From NCBI GenBank assembly GCA_902801325.1, contig CADCHQ010000010.1, forward strand, positions 167,118 to 231,117: a DNA stretch of 64,000 nucleotides, read 5' to 3'. A model generated the notes under the pieces. It saw only the letters and a list, made by a program, of their open reading frames with translations. It ran no database searches and was not told where the DNA came from. Shown here one piece after another: positions 34,129-42,190 of the stretch; the stretch's first letter is position 1; each line of letters opens with the position of its first letter. The translations under genes were made by a program, and so were the position numbers. This DNA comes from an uncultured Bacteroidales bacterium (lineage in GTDB: Bacteria > Bacteroidota > Bacteroidia > Bacteroidales > Bacteroidaceae).

Positions 34129-34210
34129 GAGGAAATACAACCGTTTCCCTCCCTGTGTTCTTTATTAGAAAATGACTTTAACCTGTTAACCTGTTAACCC
34201 GTTAACCTTT

Positions 34211-36202
34211 TTACTTTATCCTCCTCAACTGCATGGCGAAGCCACCGCCGGAAGCCATGTGGACGGGTAGGTAGTCGCGCCAGCAAACGACGCCGCGCTG
34301 AGCCTGGAAGTCGGTGGCTACACGGTTGGCATTGGGACCATCGGTGAAGGATAGGAGTTCGTACTCGCTGGTGTCGTGGGGCAGGATAGTGCCGAAGTCG
34401 ATATTGATGTCACGCTCGTCCCAGTTGGTCTCGCCTGCCAGGTAGTAGTTGCCTTGCTTGTCGGTACGCAGGACGATGATGTACTGACCCATCTGGCCGG
34501 CTATAACACGAAGCGACTGATAGATGGGGGGCAGGGTAGCGATGAACTGGGTGCATTGCGGTTCGCGCTCGTAGGCCGATGGACTGTCGGCAAGCATGGT
34601 CAAGGGCGATTCGTGGACGATGTAGTGAGCCAACTGGTGGCAGCGAGTTCCCATGGTCATGGGGTTGGAGTTGACGGGCTGGTAGTCCTTGCGCGTGGCA
34701 TTACGCATACCGCCGGGAGTGAAATCGACAAAGCCTGCCTGTCCGCGGATAAAGGGGAAGGTGACATCGTACTGCGGCATGTCCTTCTCGTCATGCTTCG
34801 TCCACTTCACTTCCTCCATGCCGAAGACGGCCTCGAAGTTGATGACGTTGGGCCAAGTGCGCTGTATGCCCTGGGGCGCAAAGATGCCGTGGTAGTCGAG
34901 CACAAGGCGGTGTTGGGCGCATGTCTCTGCTATGCGGTAAATCATGGCTGTAGCCTCTTGGTCGTTGCGATCGAGGAAGTCGACCTTAAAGCCTGCGATG
35001 CCCATCTTCTCATACTTCTTGCAGGCTGCCTCCAACTGCTTGTCGAGCACGTTGAAGACACACCAGAGGATGATGCGGACGTTGCGAGCCTTGGCGTATT
35101 CGACGAGTTCGGGGAGGTTGATTTCAGGAATGGTCGTGAGCATGTCGCCCGACTTAGGTTCGTACCAGCCTTCGTCGAGAATGATGTATTCGAGGTGGTT
35201 CTTTGCGGCAAAGTCGATGTAATGCTTGTAGGTCTCGTTGTTGATGCCAGCCTTGAAGTTGACACCCTGCAATCCCCAGTCGTTCCACCAGTCCCAAGCT
35301 ACATGGCCCGGGCGAATCCATGAAGTATCCTTCACTTGTGACGGTGTAGCAAGGGCGTAGACGAGGTTGTTCATGGGCATCTCCTTATCCTCGTGTGCAA
35401 TGGCCAGAATGCGCCAAGGTAGTGTACGGTTGCCTGTACCTTTGGCGATGAAGTCCTCGGTGTCCTTCACATATTTCTGCACGCGCCAGGGGTAGAAGTC
35501 AAAGGTCTTTGGGAGTCGGGCAAACGACGCCTTCAGGCTTCCCTTGTCACTCTTCAGGAACATGCCGGGATAGTCCATAACATCACTCTCCATGAGGGTA
35601 ACCTTAGCTCTTCCGCAATCGACGGTAGCGGGCAGGATGGTTTCGAGCGAACGTGCCTGAGAGAGAGGTGTCACGGTATAGATAGACTGGAACGCCATGG
35701 CCTTGGGGTTCTTCTCGTTGGTGGAGTAGGGTAGATAGGCCGTGCGGTCGGCTGTAAAGTTGAATTCTGCAGTTTCGTCCTTAATCTTCCAGTCCTTCTT
35801 GTCGAAAGAGGCGAGGACAAACCGATAGGCCACGCCCTCGTCGTAGGCACGGAACTCTACGTTTACTCCATTGTCGCCTTTTACAACGATTTGGTTGTAT
35901 TTAACGTCAAATTCTGCTTGCCTGTAGTTGGGCGCAACAATGTGCTCATGCTTCGATTTCTTCGATGAAATGGACCATTTTTGCGTTTTTATCCCTTCAA
36001 TATCGAGGGCGATAGCATTGTTGTTGGCATAGACGAAACGAGTGTCTATTTCTGTTTCATAGACGGTGTAACTCAGTTGCGAACCCTTTGCCTCGATGTT
36101 CACCTTCAAGCGACCGTCGGGGGATGAGAGAGTTTGTGCTGAAGCTACGTTAATGAGAAAATGAGAAAATGGAACAATGAGGAATAATGCGATGCGTTTC
36201 AT
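34211..36202 (-). CDS. Glycoside hydrolase family 97, probably retaining alpha-galactosidase type
   Basis: 663 residues with a signal peptide (ending ASAQ, residue 23) and the GH97 layout: an N-terminal beta-sandwich, a central TIM barrel and a C-terminal beta domain. Key sites are YIILDEGWYEP (near 340), GIAGFKVDFLDRND with Asp408, and NFEAVFGMEEVKW with Glu463/464. Inverting GH97 alpha-glucosidases such as SusB lack a nucleophile at the KVD position. Retaining members carry Asp there, so Asp408 suggests the retaining, alpha-galactosidase-like branch (inference from family knowledge). It is likely periplasmic. The leader just upstream of the ATG consists of 24-25-base tandem repeats. Confidence 0.88.
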   Translation of the reverse strand: MKRIALFLIVPFSHFLINVASAQTLSSPDGRLKVNIEAKGSQLSYTVYETEIDTRFVYANNNAIALDIEGIKTQKWSISSKKSKHEHIVAPNYRQAEFDVKYNQIVVKGDNGVNVEFRAYDEGVAYRFVLASFDKKDWKIKDETAEFNFTADRTAYLPYSTNEKNPKAMAFQSIYTVTPLSQARSLETILPATVDCGRAKVTLMESDVMDYPGMFLKSDKGSLKASFARLPKTFDFYPWRVQKYVKDTEDFIAKGTGNRTLPWRILAIAHEDKEMPMNNLVYALATPSQVKDTSWIRPGHVAWDWWNDWGLQGVNFKAGINNETYKHYIDFAAKNHLEYIILDEGWYEPKSGDMLTTIPEINLPELVEYAKARNVRIILWCVFNVLDKQLEAACKKYEKMGIAGFKVDFLDRNDQEATAMIYRIAETCAQHRLVLDYHGIFAPQGIQRTWPNVINFEAVFGMEEVKWTKHDEKDMPQYDVTFPFIRGQAGFVDFTPGGMRNATRKDYQPVNSNPMTMGTRCHQLAHYIVHESPLTMLADSPSAYEREPQCTQFIATLPPIYQSLRVIAGQMGQYIIVLRTDKQGNYYLAGETNWDERDINIDFGTILPHDTSEYELLSFTDGPNANRVATDFQAQRGVVCWRDYLPVHMASGGGFAMQLRRIK

Positions 36203-36205
36203 ATC

Positions 36206-36278
36206 GATTGGTTGTTTAGTGGTTTGGGGGATTGGTCGTTTAGTGGTTTGGGGGGATTGGTCGTTTAGGAGATTGGGA
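36206..36278. repeat. 24-25-base tandem repeats in the GH97 leader
   Basis: Units beginning GATTGGTCGTTTAGTGGTTT start at 36206, 36230 and 36255, just before the start codon of the GH97 gene. On the coding strand they read as ACTAAACGACCAATC-type repeats. Confidence 0.75.
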
Positions 36279-36292
36279 AGAGGGGCTTGATA

Positions 36293-37489
36293 TTATTCAA
36301 ATGTATAAGGATAACTTACCTCCTCACGTGGCTTGTATTCGCCAAGGGGATAGGCTGTTACGACGAGGTAAACGGACTTGGCATCTGCCGGAACACAAAG
36401 TGTGGCCGTTCCCTTCTGTTTCGTGCAGATGTCGCCATAGGTAGCCTCTGCTTTGTCGTTCAGAGCCACGAGTCTGTAAGCATAGCCTTTGTCCTTGTCG
36501 CCCACGAAAGAGACCTTTGCCTTCCCATTTTTAATTTTTAATTTTTCATTTTTAATTTTTATGCTGTTTGCCCCAAACGTGCCAAGGGGCTTATCGTTGA
36601 GAAACTCGCCAGCATAGCGTTTGTTTACCTCGTGCTTGCCTGGGAAGTCGAACGAGAGCAGGCGTGAGTAGCAATCGAGGGCCTCGCAGGCAAACTGCTC
36701 GTTGGTGAGGTTGAACATGCGCATATAAGTCTGTGCGGCATCCTCGCGTCGACGACTCTCTCGGTAGAGGTCGGCAATAACGTCCAGTCCGTGTTTCATG
36801 CTCCAATATTCCAGCATGTAGGGCGAGCAATAAATGTTCTCCCCAGCCAGGAAGGGCAGGTTGGCTTGCTTGATGAAGTTCTTCCAATGGTAGTTCTCGT
36901 CCGTCGGCCATTCGGGATTGACGTTCCACAGCATCCATTGGCTGGTCATCTCGAAGAATCCACCACCGGGACCATGCCCCCTGCCGTCGCAAGAGATCTG
37001 TATCTGGAACGAGTGACCCAGTTCGTGGGCAATGCAGTTGAGACGGCGGTCCTGCACGCGATTGGGGGCAATCCACAGCGCACCAATCGAATCGTCGTAG
37101 CATCCGCCATAGGCCGTCCCCTCGAGCGAATATCTGAGCATTACCATCATCTTGTACTTATCGGCCTTGCTTCCCGGCAGGGTAAAGCGCATCATGTCGC
37201 GATAGACCTGATAGAAGTGTTCCACGCGTGAAAGCAGGTTTTGTAGGTCGACCGTCATTCGATGCCCGTCGAGGTCGGGAGCTTTCGAGAGGTCGGGACC
37301 AAAGCCGCGTTCCCAGAAGCACACCACATTGGGCGTTTCGGCCATGCGGGCATAGCTCCATTGCGATTCGGGGTTGTTGAAATCGTTGCTGCGCAGTTCC
37401 TCGGGAATGTAAATCTGTTTCCCCCTTTGTGAATACCCACTTGCACTGACAAGGGCAAGAACGAGTAAGGTTAGTAGTCTTGTTTTCAT
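36293..37489 (-). CDS. Exported HExxH metallopeptidase-like protein
   Basis: 398 residues with a signal peptide ending near YSQ (residue 21). The zinc-peptidase motif AHELGHSFQ lies in the middle, near residue 160. Around it are GGFFEMTSQWMLW and YSPYMLEYWSMKHGL-type segments, and a small C-terminal beta domain follows. It resembles the DUF6055-type secreted proteins of gut Bacteroidetes; the substrate is unknown. An in-frame AT-rich repeat encodes SIKIKNEKLKIKNGK near residues 310-325, between the two domains. It is upstream of the GH97 gene on the same strand, and the tandem repeats lie between them. Confidence 0.7.
   Translation of the reverse strand: MKTRLLTLLVLALVSASGYSQRGKQIYIPEELRSNDFNNPESQWSYARMAETPNVVCFWERGFGPDLSKAPDLDGHRMTVDLQNLLSRVEHFYQVYRDMMRFTLPGSKADKYKMMVMLRYSLEGTAYGGCYDDSIGALWIAPNRVQDRRLNCIAHELGHSFQIQISCDGRGHGPGGGFFEMTSQWMLWNVNPEWPTDENYHWKNFIKQANLPFLAGENIYCSPYMLEYWSMKHGLDVIADLYRESRRREDAAQTYMRMFNLTNEQFACEALDCYSRLLSFDFPGKHEVNKRYAGEFLNDKPLGTFGANSIKIKNEKLKIKNGKAKVSFVGDKDKGYAYRLVALNDKAEATYGDICTKQKGTATLCVPADAKSVYLVVTAYPLGEYKPREEVSYPYTFE
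36525..36562. repeat. In-frame AT-rich repeat (KIKNEKLKIKN type)
   Basis: TTTTTAATTTTTAATTTTTC and its continuation form a near-tandem repeat inside the coding sequence, encoding IKIKNEKLKIKN. It lies at a domain boundary. Confidence 0.65.
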
Positions 37490-37662
37490 AAATAATGTTA
37501 TAATTGCTACAAAATTAATAAATAATTCAAAAAGGAAAATTCAAAATTCAAAATAATTCATAACTCTGGCAAAAATTTGCCGAAAATACTCCCGTTCGGA
37601 AAAGCTAAAACAAGGAAAACTATTGCCTTGCAATTATGGCCGTTAGGCCTCCAAAAAGCCCT

Positions 37663-37700
37663 TTAATTCGCTTTTGTAAGGGAACTTACAAGCAAATTAA
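37663..37700. repeat. Imperfect palindrome upstream of cstA
   Basis: TTAATTCGCTTTTGTAAG and CTTACAAGCAAATTAA flank a 4-base loop and pair almost fully. It lies 30 bases upstream of the cstA -33 box, so it could be an operator or a hairpin from an upstream transcript. Confidence 0.55.
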
Positions 37701-37729
37701 GATGCTTTTCTATCATTTTTCTTCTCTTT

Positions 37730-37761
37730 TTTGGTTTTTCGCTCGCTTATTCGTATCTTTG
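37730..37761 (+). promoter_or_regulatory. Bacteroidetes promoter for cstA
   Basis: TTTG (37730-37733), a 20-base gap and TATCTTTG (37754-37761), about 30 bases before the ATG. Confidence 0.75.
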
Positions 37762-37790
37762 ACCCTTGAAAAGTAATTTAAGGTATTGAG

Positions 37791-39224
37791 ATGATCTCAT
37801 TTTCAATTGCGTTGGTAGCCCTTTTGGTAGGGTATCTTGTTTATGGTACACTGGTGGAGCGAGTGTTTGGCATAGAGCCGGAACGGAAGACGCCAGCTTA
37901 CACGAAAACCGACGGGGTGGACTATACGCCCATGTCCCGTTGGCGTGTGTTTCTCATCCAATTTCTGAACATTGCGGGCACAGGTCCCATCTTCGGTGCC
38001 ATCATGGGCATCAAGTTCGGTCCGGCAGCCTATCTGTGGATAGTGCTGGGGTGCATCTTCATCGGTGGGTTCCACGACTACATGTCGGGCATGCTCAGCC
38101 TGCGCAAGAACGGGCTTTCGCTGCCCGAGGTACTGGGCGACGAATTGGGAACGGGTGTGCGCTACGTGATGCGCCTGCTTTCCATCCTCCTTCTGGTGCT
38201 GGTGGGCACGGTCTTTGTGGTGACGCCTGCCGACCTGCTGGCGCAAATGACAAGCAATGTCCATTTCTCAATCTTTAATCTCCAGTTTGCCCTGACACCG
38301 TTGGTTTGGTTCTTCGTCATATTGCTATATTATGCCTTGGCCACGATGTTGCCCATCTATACGCTCATCGGTCGCATCTATCCTGTGTTCGGTGTGTCGC
38401 TGTTGGTGATGGCCCTGCTGGCCTGCTATGGCATCTATGCGCTGGACGGCTCAGTACCCGAACTTACCGACGGACTGTACAACCGTCATCCCCAGGGACT
38501 GCCCATATTCCCTGTGTTGTGCATCACCATTGCCTGTGGGGCGGTCAGCGGTTTCCATGGTACGCAGAGTCCCATCATGTCGCGTTGCCTGCAGAACGAG
38601 CGCGACGGGCGCATCGTCTTCTATGGTGCCATGATAACGGAAGGCGTCGTAGCCCTCATCTGGGCTGCTGCTGCCATCAAATTTGCCGGTTCGTATGAGC
38701 ATCTGGCAGAGATGGGGTCGCCCGCCGTTGTCGTCCACATGGTCTGCAACACATGGTTTGGCCGCGTGGGTGCCATACTGGCTGTGCTGGGTGTGGTGGC
38801 TGCGCCCATTACATCGGGCGATACGGCCTTCCGTTCGGCCCGACTCATCATTGCCGACATGCTGAAACTCAGTCAAAGTTCGTTCCTGAAACGATTCCTC
38901 ATAGCCATTCCCATGTTTGCGATAGCAGTAGGACTTCGTTTCCTCGACTTCGAGGTACTGTGGCGCTATTTTGCATGGACCAACCAGACGCTGGCTTGTG
39001 TCACGCTGTGGGCCGTGACGGTATGGATGCTGCGCCGACAGAAGGCGTACTGGATGGGTCTGCTGCCAGCCCTGTTTATGACGGTGGTATGTACAAGTTA
39101 TATAATGGGTGCGCCGGAGGGCTTCCGATTACCGTGGGGTTTGGGTATGGGAATGAGCATTGCCGTGATGGTGATTGCCGCATTGCTCTTTTGGCGATAC
39201 GCCAATAAGGAATTAAAAAGGTAA
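37791..39224 (+). CDS. cstA: CstA-type peptide/pyruvate transporter (carbon starvation protein family)
   Basis: 477 residues, an inner-membrane protein with about 13 spans. The N-terminus has the CstA signature LIQFLNIAGTGPIFGAIMGIKFGPAAYLWI and GGFHDYMSGMLSLRKNG. GFHGTQSPIMSRCLQNE and PITSGDTAFRSARLIIAD follow. It is shorter than the roughly 700-residue E. coli CstA, as in many Bacteroidetes. Family members import peptides or pyruvate. Either could feed an amino-acid-fermenting cell. It heads a run of plus-strand genes with short gaps. Confidence 0.9.
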   Translation: MISFSIALVALLVGYLVYGTLVERVFGIEPERKTPAYTKTDGVDYTPMSRWRVFLIQFLNIAGTGPIFGAIMGIKFGPAAYLWIVLGCIFIGGFHDYMSGMLSLRKNGLSLPEVLGDELGTGVRYVMRLLSILLLVLVGTVFVVTPADLLAQMTSNVHFSIFNLQFALTPLVWFFVILLYYALATMLPIYTLIGRIYPVFGVSLLVMALLACYGIYALDGSVPELTDGLYNRHPQGLPIFPVLCITIACGAVSGFHGTQSPIMSRCLQNERDGRIVFYGAMITEGVVALIWAAAAIKFAGSYEHLAEMGSPAVVVHMVCNTWFGRVGAILAVLGVVAAPITSGDTAFRSARLIIADMLKLSQSSFLKRFLIAIPMFAIAVGLRFLDFEVLWRYFAWTNQTLACVTLWAVTVWMLRRQKAYWMGLLPALFMTVVCTSYIMGAPEGFRLPWGLGMGMSIAVMVIAALLFWRYANKELKR

Positions 39225-39257
39225 TAATTAGAATAGTAACAGTAAATAGTAAAGATT

Positions 39258-39824
39258 ATGAAGAAAATGTTTTTGGCCGCATTGCTGGTCGTGATTAGTG
39301 TAGGAGCCTATGCCCAGTTCGAAAAGGGAACTAAGTACATCAACGCTTCACTGACGGGCCTTGATCTGAGTTATAGCAAGGACTCTCGCTTCCGTTTCGG
39401 TTTTGAGGGTACAGGTGGTTATTTTATTGAGGAATGCTGGATGCCCTACGGTCGTATCGGTTTCAACCATCAGTCACTGAAAGGTCCTGATGTTAACAGT
39501 CTGGAGATTGGTGCTGGTGCACGCTACTATTTCAAGCGCACTGGTGTTTATCTGAGTGGTGGTTTGCTCTATGGTTTCGAAGGGCAGCCTGGAATCAGAA
39601 CCTATGAAACAAACAGCGATTCTCCTACCGGTGAACGCCATGACGTTTATTACACTTCCAGGGAAAAAAACAACAACATCTCTTTGGCTTTTGAAGCTGG
39701 CTATTGCTTCTATCTGAACCACTTTATGAGCATCGAGCCCGCTATCTACTACAACATGTGTCTCAACGACTTCTCCGACGGCAGTCGCGTAGGCTTTAAG
39801 ATAGGTCTTGGTTTCTACTTCTAA
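39258..39824 (+). CDS. Small outer-membrane beta-barrel protein
   Basis: 188 residues with a signal peptide (MKKMFLAALLVVISVGAYAQ). Alternating aromatic/glycine beta strands follow, and the last residue is a terminal Phe (KIGLGFYF), the usual signature for insertion by the BAM complex. It resembles the PorT/OmpW-like small barrels of Bacteroidetes. No specific role can be read. It lies 33 bases after cstA and 12 bases before the SemiSWEET gene, suggesting one transcript. Confidence 0.7.
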   Translation: MKKMFLAALLVVISVGAYAQFEKGTKYINASLTGLDLSYSKDSRFRFGFEGTGGYFIEECWMPYGRIGFNHQSLKGPDVNSLEIGAGARYYFKRTGVYLSGGLLYGFEGQPGIRTYETNSDSPTGERHDVYYTSREKNNNISLAFEAGYCFYLNHFMSIEPAIYYNMCLNDFSDGSRVGFKIGLGFYF

Positions 39825-39836
39825 TAGCTCCCTCTC

Positions 39837-40118
39837 ATGGATCATCAGACATTCTTTAACATCATAGGTTGGATGGCCAGCATCAGCTTGATGCTCGGCT
39901 ATCTGCCGCAAGCCATTCAGACCATCCGCACGCGGAAGACCGATGATATAGCGTTGGCAACCTTCCTTATGATGGCCATTGGAGGCATCTGCTTCATGAT
40001 ACAGGGACTCATGCTTGGCAAGAACGGTATATTCCTGTTTGTGACCAATCTTGTAACAACGATTTGCAGCGCTATTATTTTCGGAATAAAGATATATAAC
40101 GATTACATCAAGAAGTGA
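39837..40118 (+). CDS. SemiSWEET family transporter
   Basis: 93 residues with three membrane spans and the PQ-loop motif LGYLPQAIQTIRTRKTDDIAL near residues 20-40. This is the usual size of bacterial SemiSWEETs, which work as dimers and move small sugars across the inner membrane. The stop overlaps the GTG start of the next gene by 4 bases, so translation is coupled to the antiporter-like gene. Confidence 0.88.
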   Translation: MDHQTFFNIIGWMASISLMLGYLPQAIQTIRTRKTDDIALATFLMMAIGGICFMIQGLMLGKNGIFLFVTNLVTTICSAIIFGIKIYNDYIKK

Positions 40119-41413
40119 AGGCAAAGACCGGATTCCTTGCGCTCTCGCCGCTATTCGTGTTCCTGACCTTTTATTTGGTCTTCAGTCTATTGGCACACGA
40201 CTTCTATAGTGTGCCAATTACTGTGGCCTTCATGATTGCCAGCACTTATTCCATCTTCCTCCTGCGTGGGATGGACTTGAACGAACGTATCAAGGTCTAT
40301 TCGCGCGGAGCTGCGCAGTCGAACCTGTTGATGATGATTTGGGTCTTCATCCTTGCCGGAGCTTTTGCCTATTCGGCCAAGGAGATGGGCGCCATACAGG
40401 CAACAGTCGACCTCTGCCTATGGGCCTTGCCACCCCAACTGCTTATGGCAGGGCTATTTCTTGCAGCATGTTTCATATCCCTAAGCGTGGGTACAAGTGT
40501 GGGAACTATTGTTGCCTTAGTCCCCATTGCTACGGGCATCGCTCACGAAACCGGGACGTCGCTTCCCATGATTGTTGCAACCGTAGTAGGAGGTGCGTAT
40601 TTTGGCGATAACCTTTCTTTCATCAGCGACACCACCATTGTTGCCACGCAGACACAAGGTTGCCGATTGAGCGACAAGTTTAGGCTGAATGCCCGTATTG
40701 TAGTACCAGCGGCCTTTGTTGTCCTTATAGTCTATGTGCTTCTTGGCCTCGGTATGCATGTGGAGCAGCCAGCAACGCGCATCGACGGGATGTTGGTGTT
40801 GCCCTATCTCATAGTCTTCGCGACGGCATTAGTCGGCATGAATGTGATGATGGTACTTGTCCTCGGTATCCTCTCGACGGGTGTTATTGGCATCTTACGA
40901 GGCAGTTACCGCTTTTATGAGTGGCTTACGTCGATGGGTGAAGGTATTCTGGGAATGGGCGAACTCATTATCGTTACCCTCATGGCGGCAGGTATGGTGG
41001 GTGTCATCCGTCATTTGGGTGGAATCGACTTCATCCTTCAACGCCTTTCACGACGCATTCAAGGCAAGCGTGGGGCAGAACTGAGCATAGCAAGTCTGGT
41101 CGTCTTCACCAATTTCTGTACGGCTAACAACACCATTGCCATCCTCACCGTAGGCAATCTGGCCAAAGAGATATCCGAGCGCTTTGGCATCGACCCGCGT
41201 CGCACGGCATCGATACTCGACACCTTCTCCTGTTTTGCTCAGGGCATCATTCCCTATGGCGCACAGATGCTTATGGCCAGCAGCTTAGCGATGATCAATC
41301 CCATCGAGATTATTCCTTACCTCTATTATCCCTTCGTCATGGGACTGTTCATGCTCATGGCCATTCTCTTCCGATATCCGCGAAAGCTATTGAGTGAGGA
41401 ACGAAGTGTGTAG
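40115..41413 (+). CDS. NhaC-family antiporter, second copy
   Basis: 432 residues, an inner-membrane protein with about 11 spans and a GTG start overlapping the SemiSWEET stop. Family motifs are SVGTSVGTIVALVPIATGIA, VVGGAYFGDNLSFISDTTIVATQTQGC and FCTANNTIAILTVG. The pattern differs from the 31.9-kb NhaC in the SDTT region partner residues, so substrate may differ. Some NhaC members exchange malate and lactate, but the sequence alone does not decide. It ends the cstA transcription unit. Confidence 0.85.
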   Translation: MKAKTGFLALSPLFVFLTFYLVFSLLAHDFYSVPITVAFMIASTYSIFLLRGMDLNERIKVYSRGAAQSNLLMMIWVFILAGAFAYSAKEMGAIQATVDLCLWALPPQLLMAGLFLAACFISLSVGTSVGTIVALVPIATGIAHETGTSLPMIVATVVGGAYFGDNLSFISDTTIVATQTQGCRLSDKFRLNARIVVPAAFVVLIVYVLLGLGMHVEQPATRIDGMLVLPYLIVFATALVGMNVMMVLVLGILSTGVIGILRGSYRFYEWLTSMGEGILGMGELIIVTLMAAGMVGVIRHLGGIDFILQRLSRRIQGKRGAELSIASLVVFTNFCTANNTIAILTVGNLAKEISERFGIDPRRTASILDTFSCFAQGIIPYGAQMLMASSLAMINPIEIIPYLYYPFVMGLFMLMAILFRYPRKLLSEERSV

Positions 41414-41520
41414 AGGGAAGTAATCGGACGGACGTAATCGGACGCGAAGCTACGCTTGCTGTGCAAGAAGTCTGACGCTTGCGTAGCGAAGTCGGAGCAA
41501 GAAGAATGATAAAAGCAACG
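41414..41520. repeat. Repeat-rich spacer with a hairpin before rsmG
   Basis: GTAATCGGAC occurs twice (41420 and 41434). Then AGCTACGCTTGC and GCTTGCGTAGCG (41449-41490) pair as an imperfect hairpin. The stretch may act as a terminator-like structure, although no T run follows. It does not look coding. Confidence 0.5.
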
Positions 41521-41522
41521 AT

Positions 41523-42143
41523 ATGGAACTGATAAAGAAATATTTTACTGGTTTGACGGAACAGCAGTTATCGCAGTTTACCATGCTCGATGCGCTGTAT
41601 CACGACTGGAATGCCAAGATAAATGTGATATCACGCAAGGACATAGATAACCTTTATGAGCATCATGTGCTTCATTCGTTGGCCATTGCGGAGTACATCA
41701 ATTTCCGTCCCGGAACTGCGGTGATGGATTTGGGTACTGGCGGTGGTTTCCCCGGAATTCCTTTGGCAATCATGTTCCCTGAGGTGAAGTTCCATCTGGT
41801 GGATAGTACAAAGAAGAAGATTCTTGTATGCACGGAAGTGGCTCAGGCATTGGGCCTGAAGAATGTCACCACCCGATGGTGTCGCGCAGAGGAAGAGAAG
41901 GGGAAGTTCGATTTCGTTGTCTCCCGTGCCGTTATGCCATTGGCCGACCTTGTGAAGATATGTCGAAAGAACATCTCAAAAGAGATGAAAAATGCCCTGC
42001 CGAATGGTCTTATCTGCTTGAAGGGTGGGGAGTTGGAACATGAGGTTTATCCCATGAAGAATGCAGCAGAGATAGTCCCCATCTCCGACTACTTTAGTGA
42101 AGAATTCTTCGAAACCAAAAAGGTGGTCTATTTGCCATTATAG
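41523..42143 (+). CDS. rsmG: 16S rRNA (guanine(527)-N7)-methyltransferase
   Basis: 206 residues with the RsmG pattern: LYHDWNAKINVISRKDIDNLYEHHVLHSLAIAEYI near the start, then the SAM motif VMDLGTGGGFPGIPLAIMFP, VDSTKKKILV and VVSRAVMPLADLV. It makes m7G527 in the small-subunit rRNA using SAM; loss is linked to low-level streptomycin resistance in other bacteria. A short upstream hairpin region separates it from the antiporter. A palindromic repeat follows its stop codon. Confidence 0.96.
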   Translation: MELIKKYFTGLTEQQLSQFTMLDALYHDWNAKINVISRKDIDNLYEHHVLHSLAIAEYINFRPGTAVMDLGTGGGFPGIPLAIMFPEVKFHLVDSTKKKILVCTEVAQALGLKNVTTRWCRAEEEKGKFDFVVSRAVMPLADLVKICRKNISKEMKNALPNGLICLKGGELEHEVYPMKNAAEIVPISDYFSEEFFETKKVVYLPL

Positions 42144-42145
42144 AG

Positions 42146-42180
42146 ACCCTTGCCCTAACCCTCCCCCAGGGGAGGGAATA
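42146..42180. repeat. G+C-rich palindromic repeat between rsmG and the MBL hydrolase gene
   Basis: CCCTCCCCCAGGGGAGGG is a clean copy of the family placed in the 47-base intergenic gap. It shows that the element also lies outside genes. Confidence 0.8.
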
Positions 42181-42190
42181 AACACATAAT

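Larger units (their letters stand above)
33460..34210. other. Gene-free region holding two repeat structures
   Basis: About 750 bases between nhaC and the GH97 gene with no credible coding frame. It holds an inverted-repeat element with an A+T core (33537-33687) and four 22-base tandem repeats (34041-34128). Between them, 33690-34040 has no recognisable RNA or gene. Short frames here lack family resemblance or start signals. Confidence 0.6.
37490..37790. other. Divergent intergenic region before cstA
   Basis: About 300 bases, A+T-rich. It holds an AT-rich TTCAAAATTCAAAAT repeat (37524-37562), a 38-base imperfect palindrome (37663-37700), the cstA promoter (37730-37761) and a possible -7 element for the minus-strand metallopeptidase gene (TAATTTTG, 37517-37510). 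No gene is visible. Confidence 0.6.
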
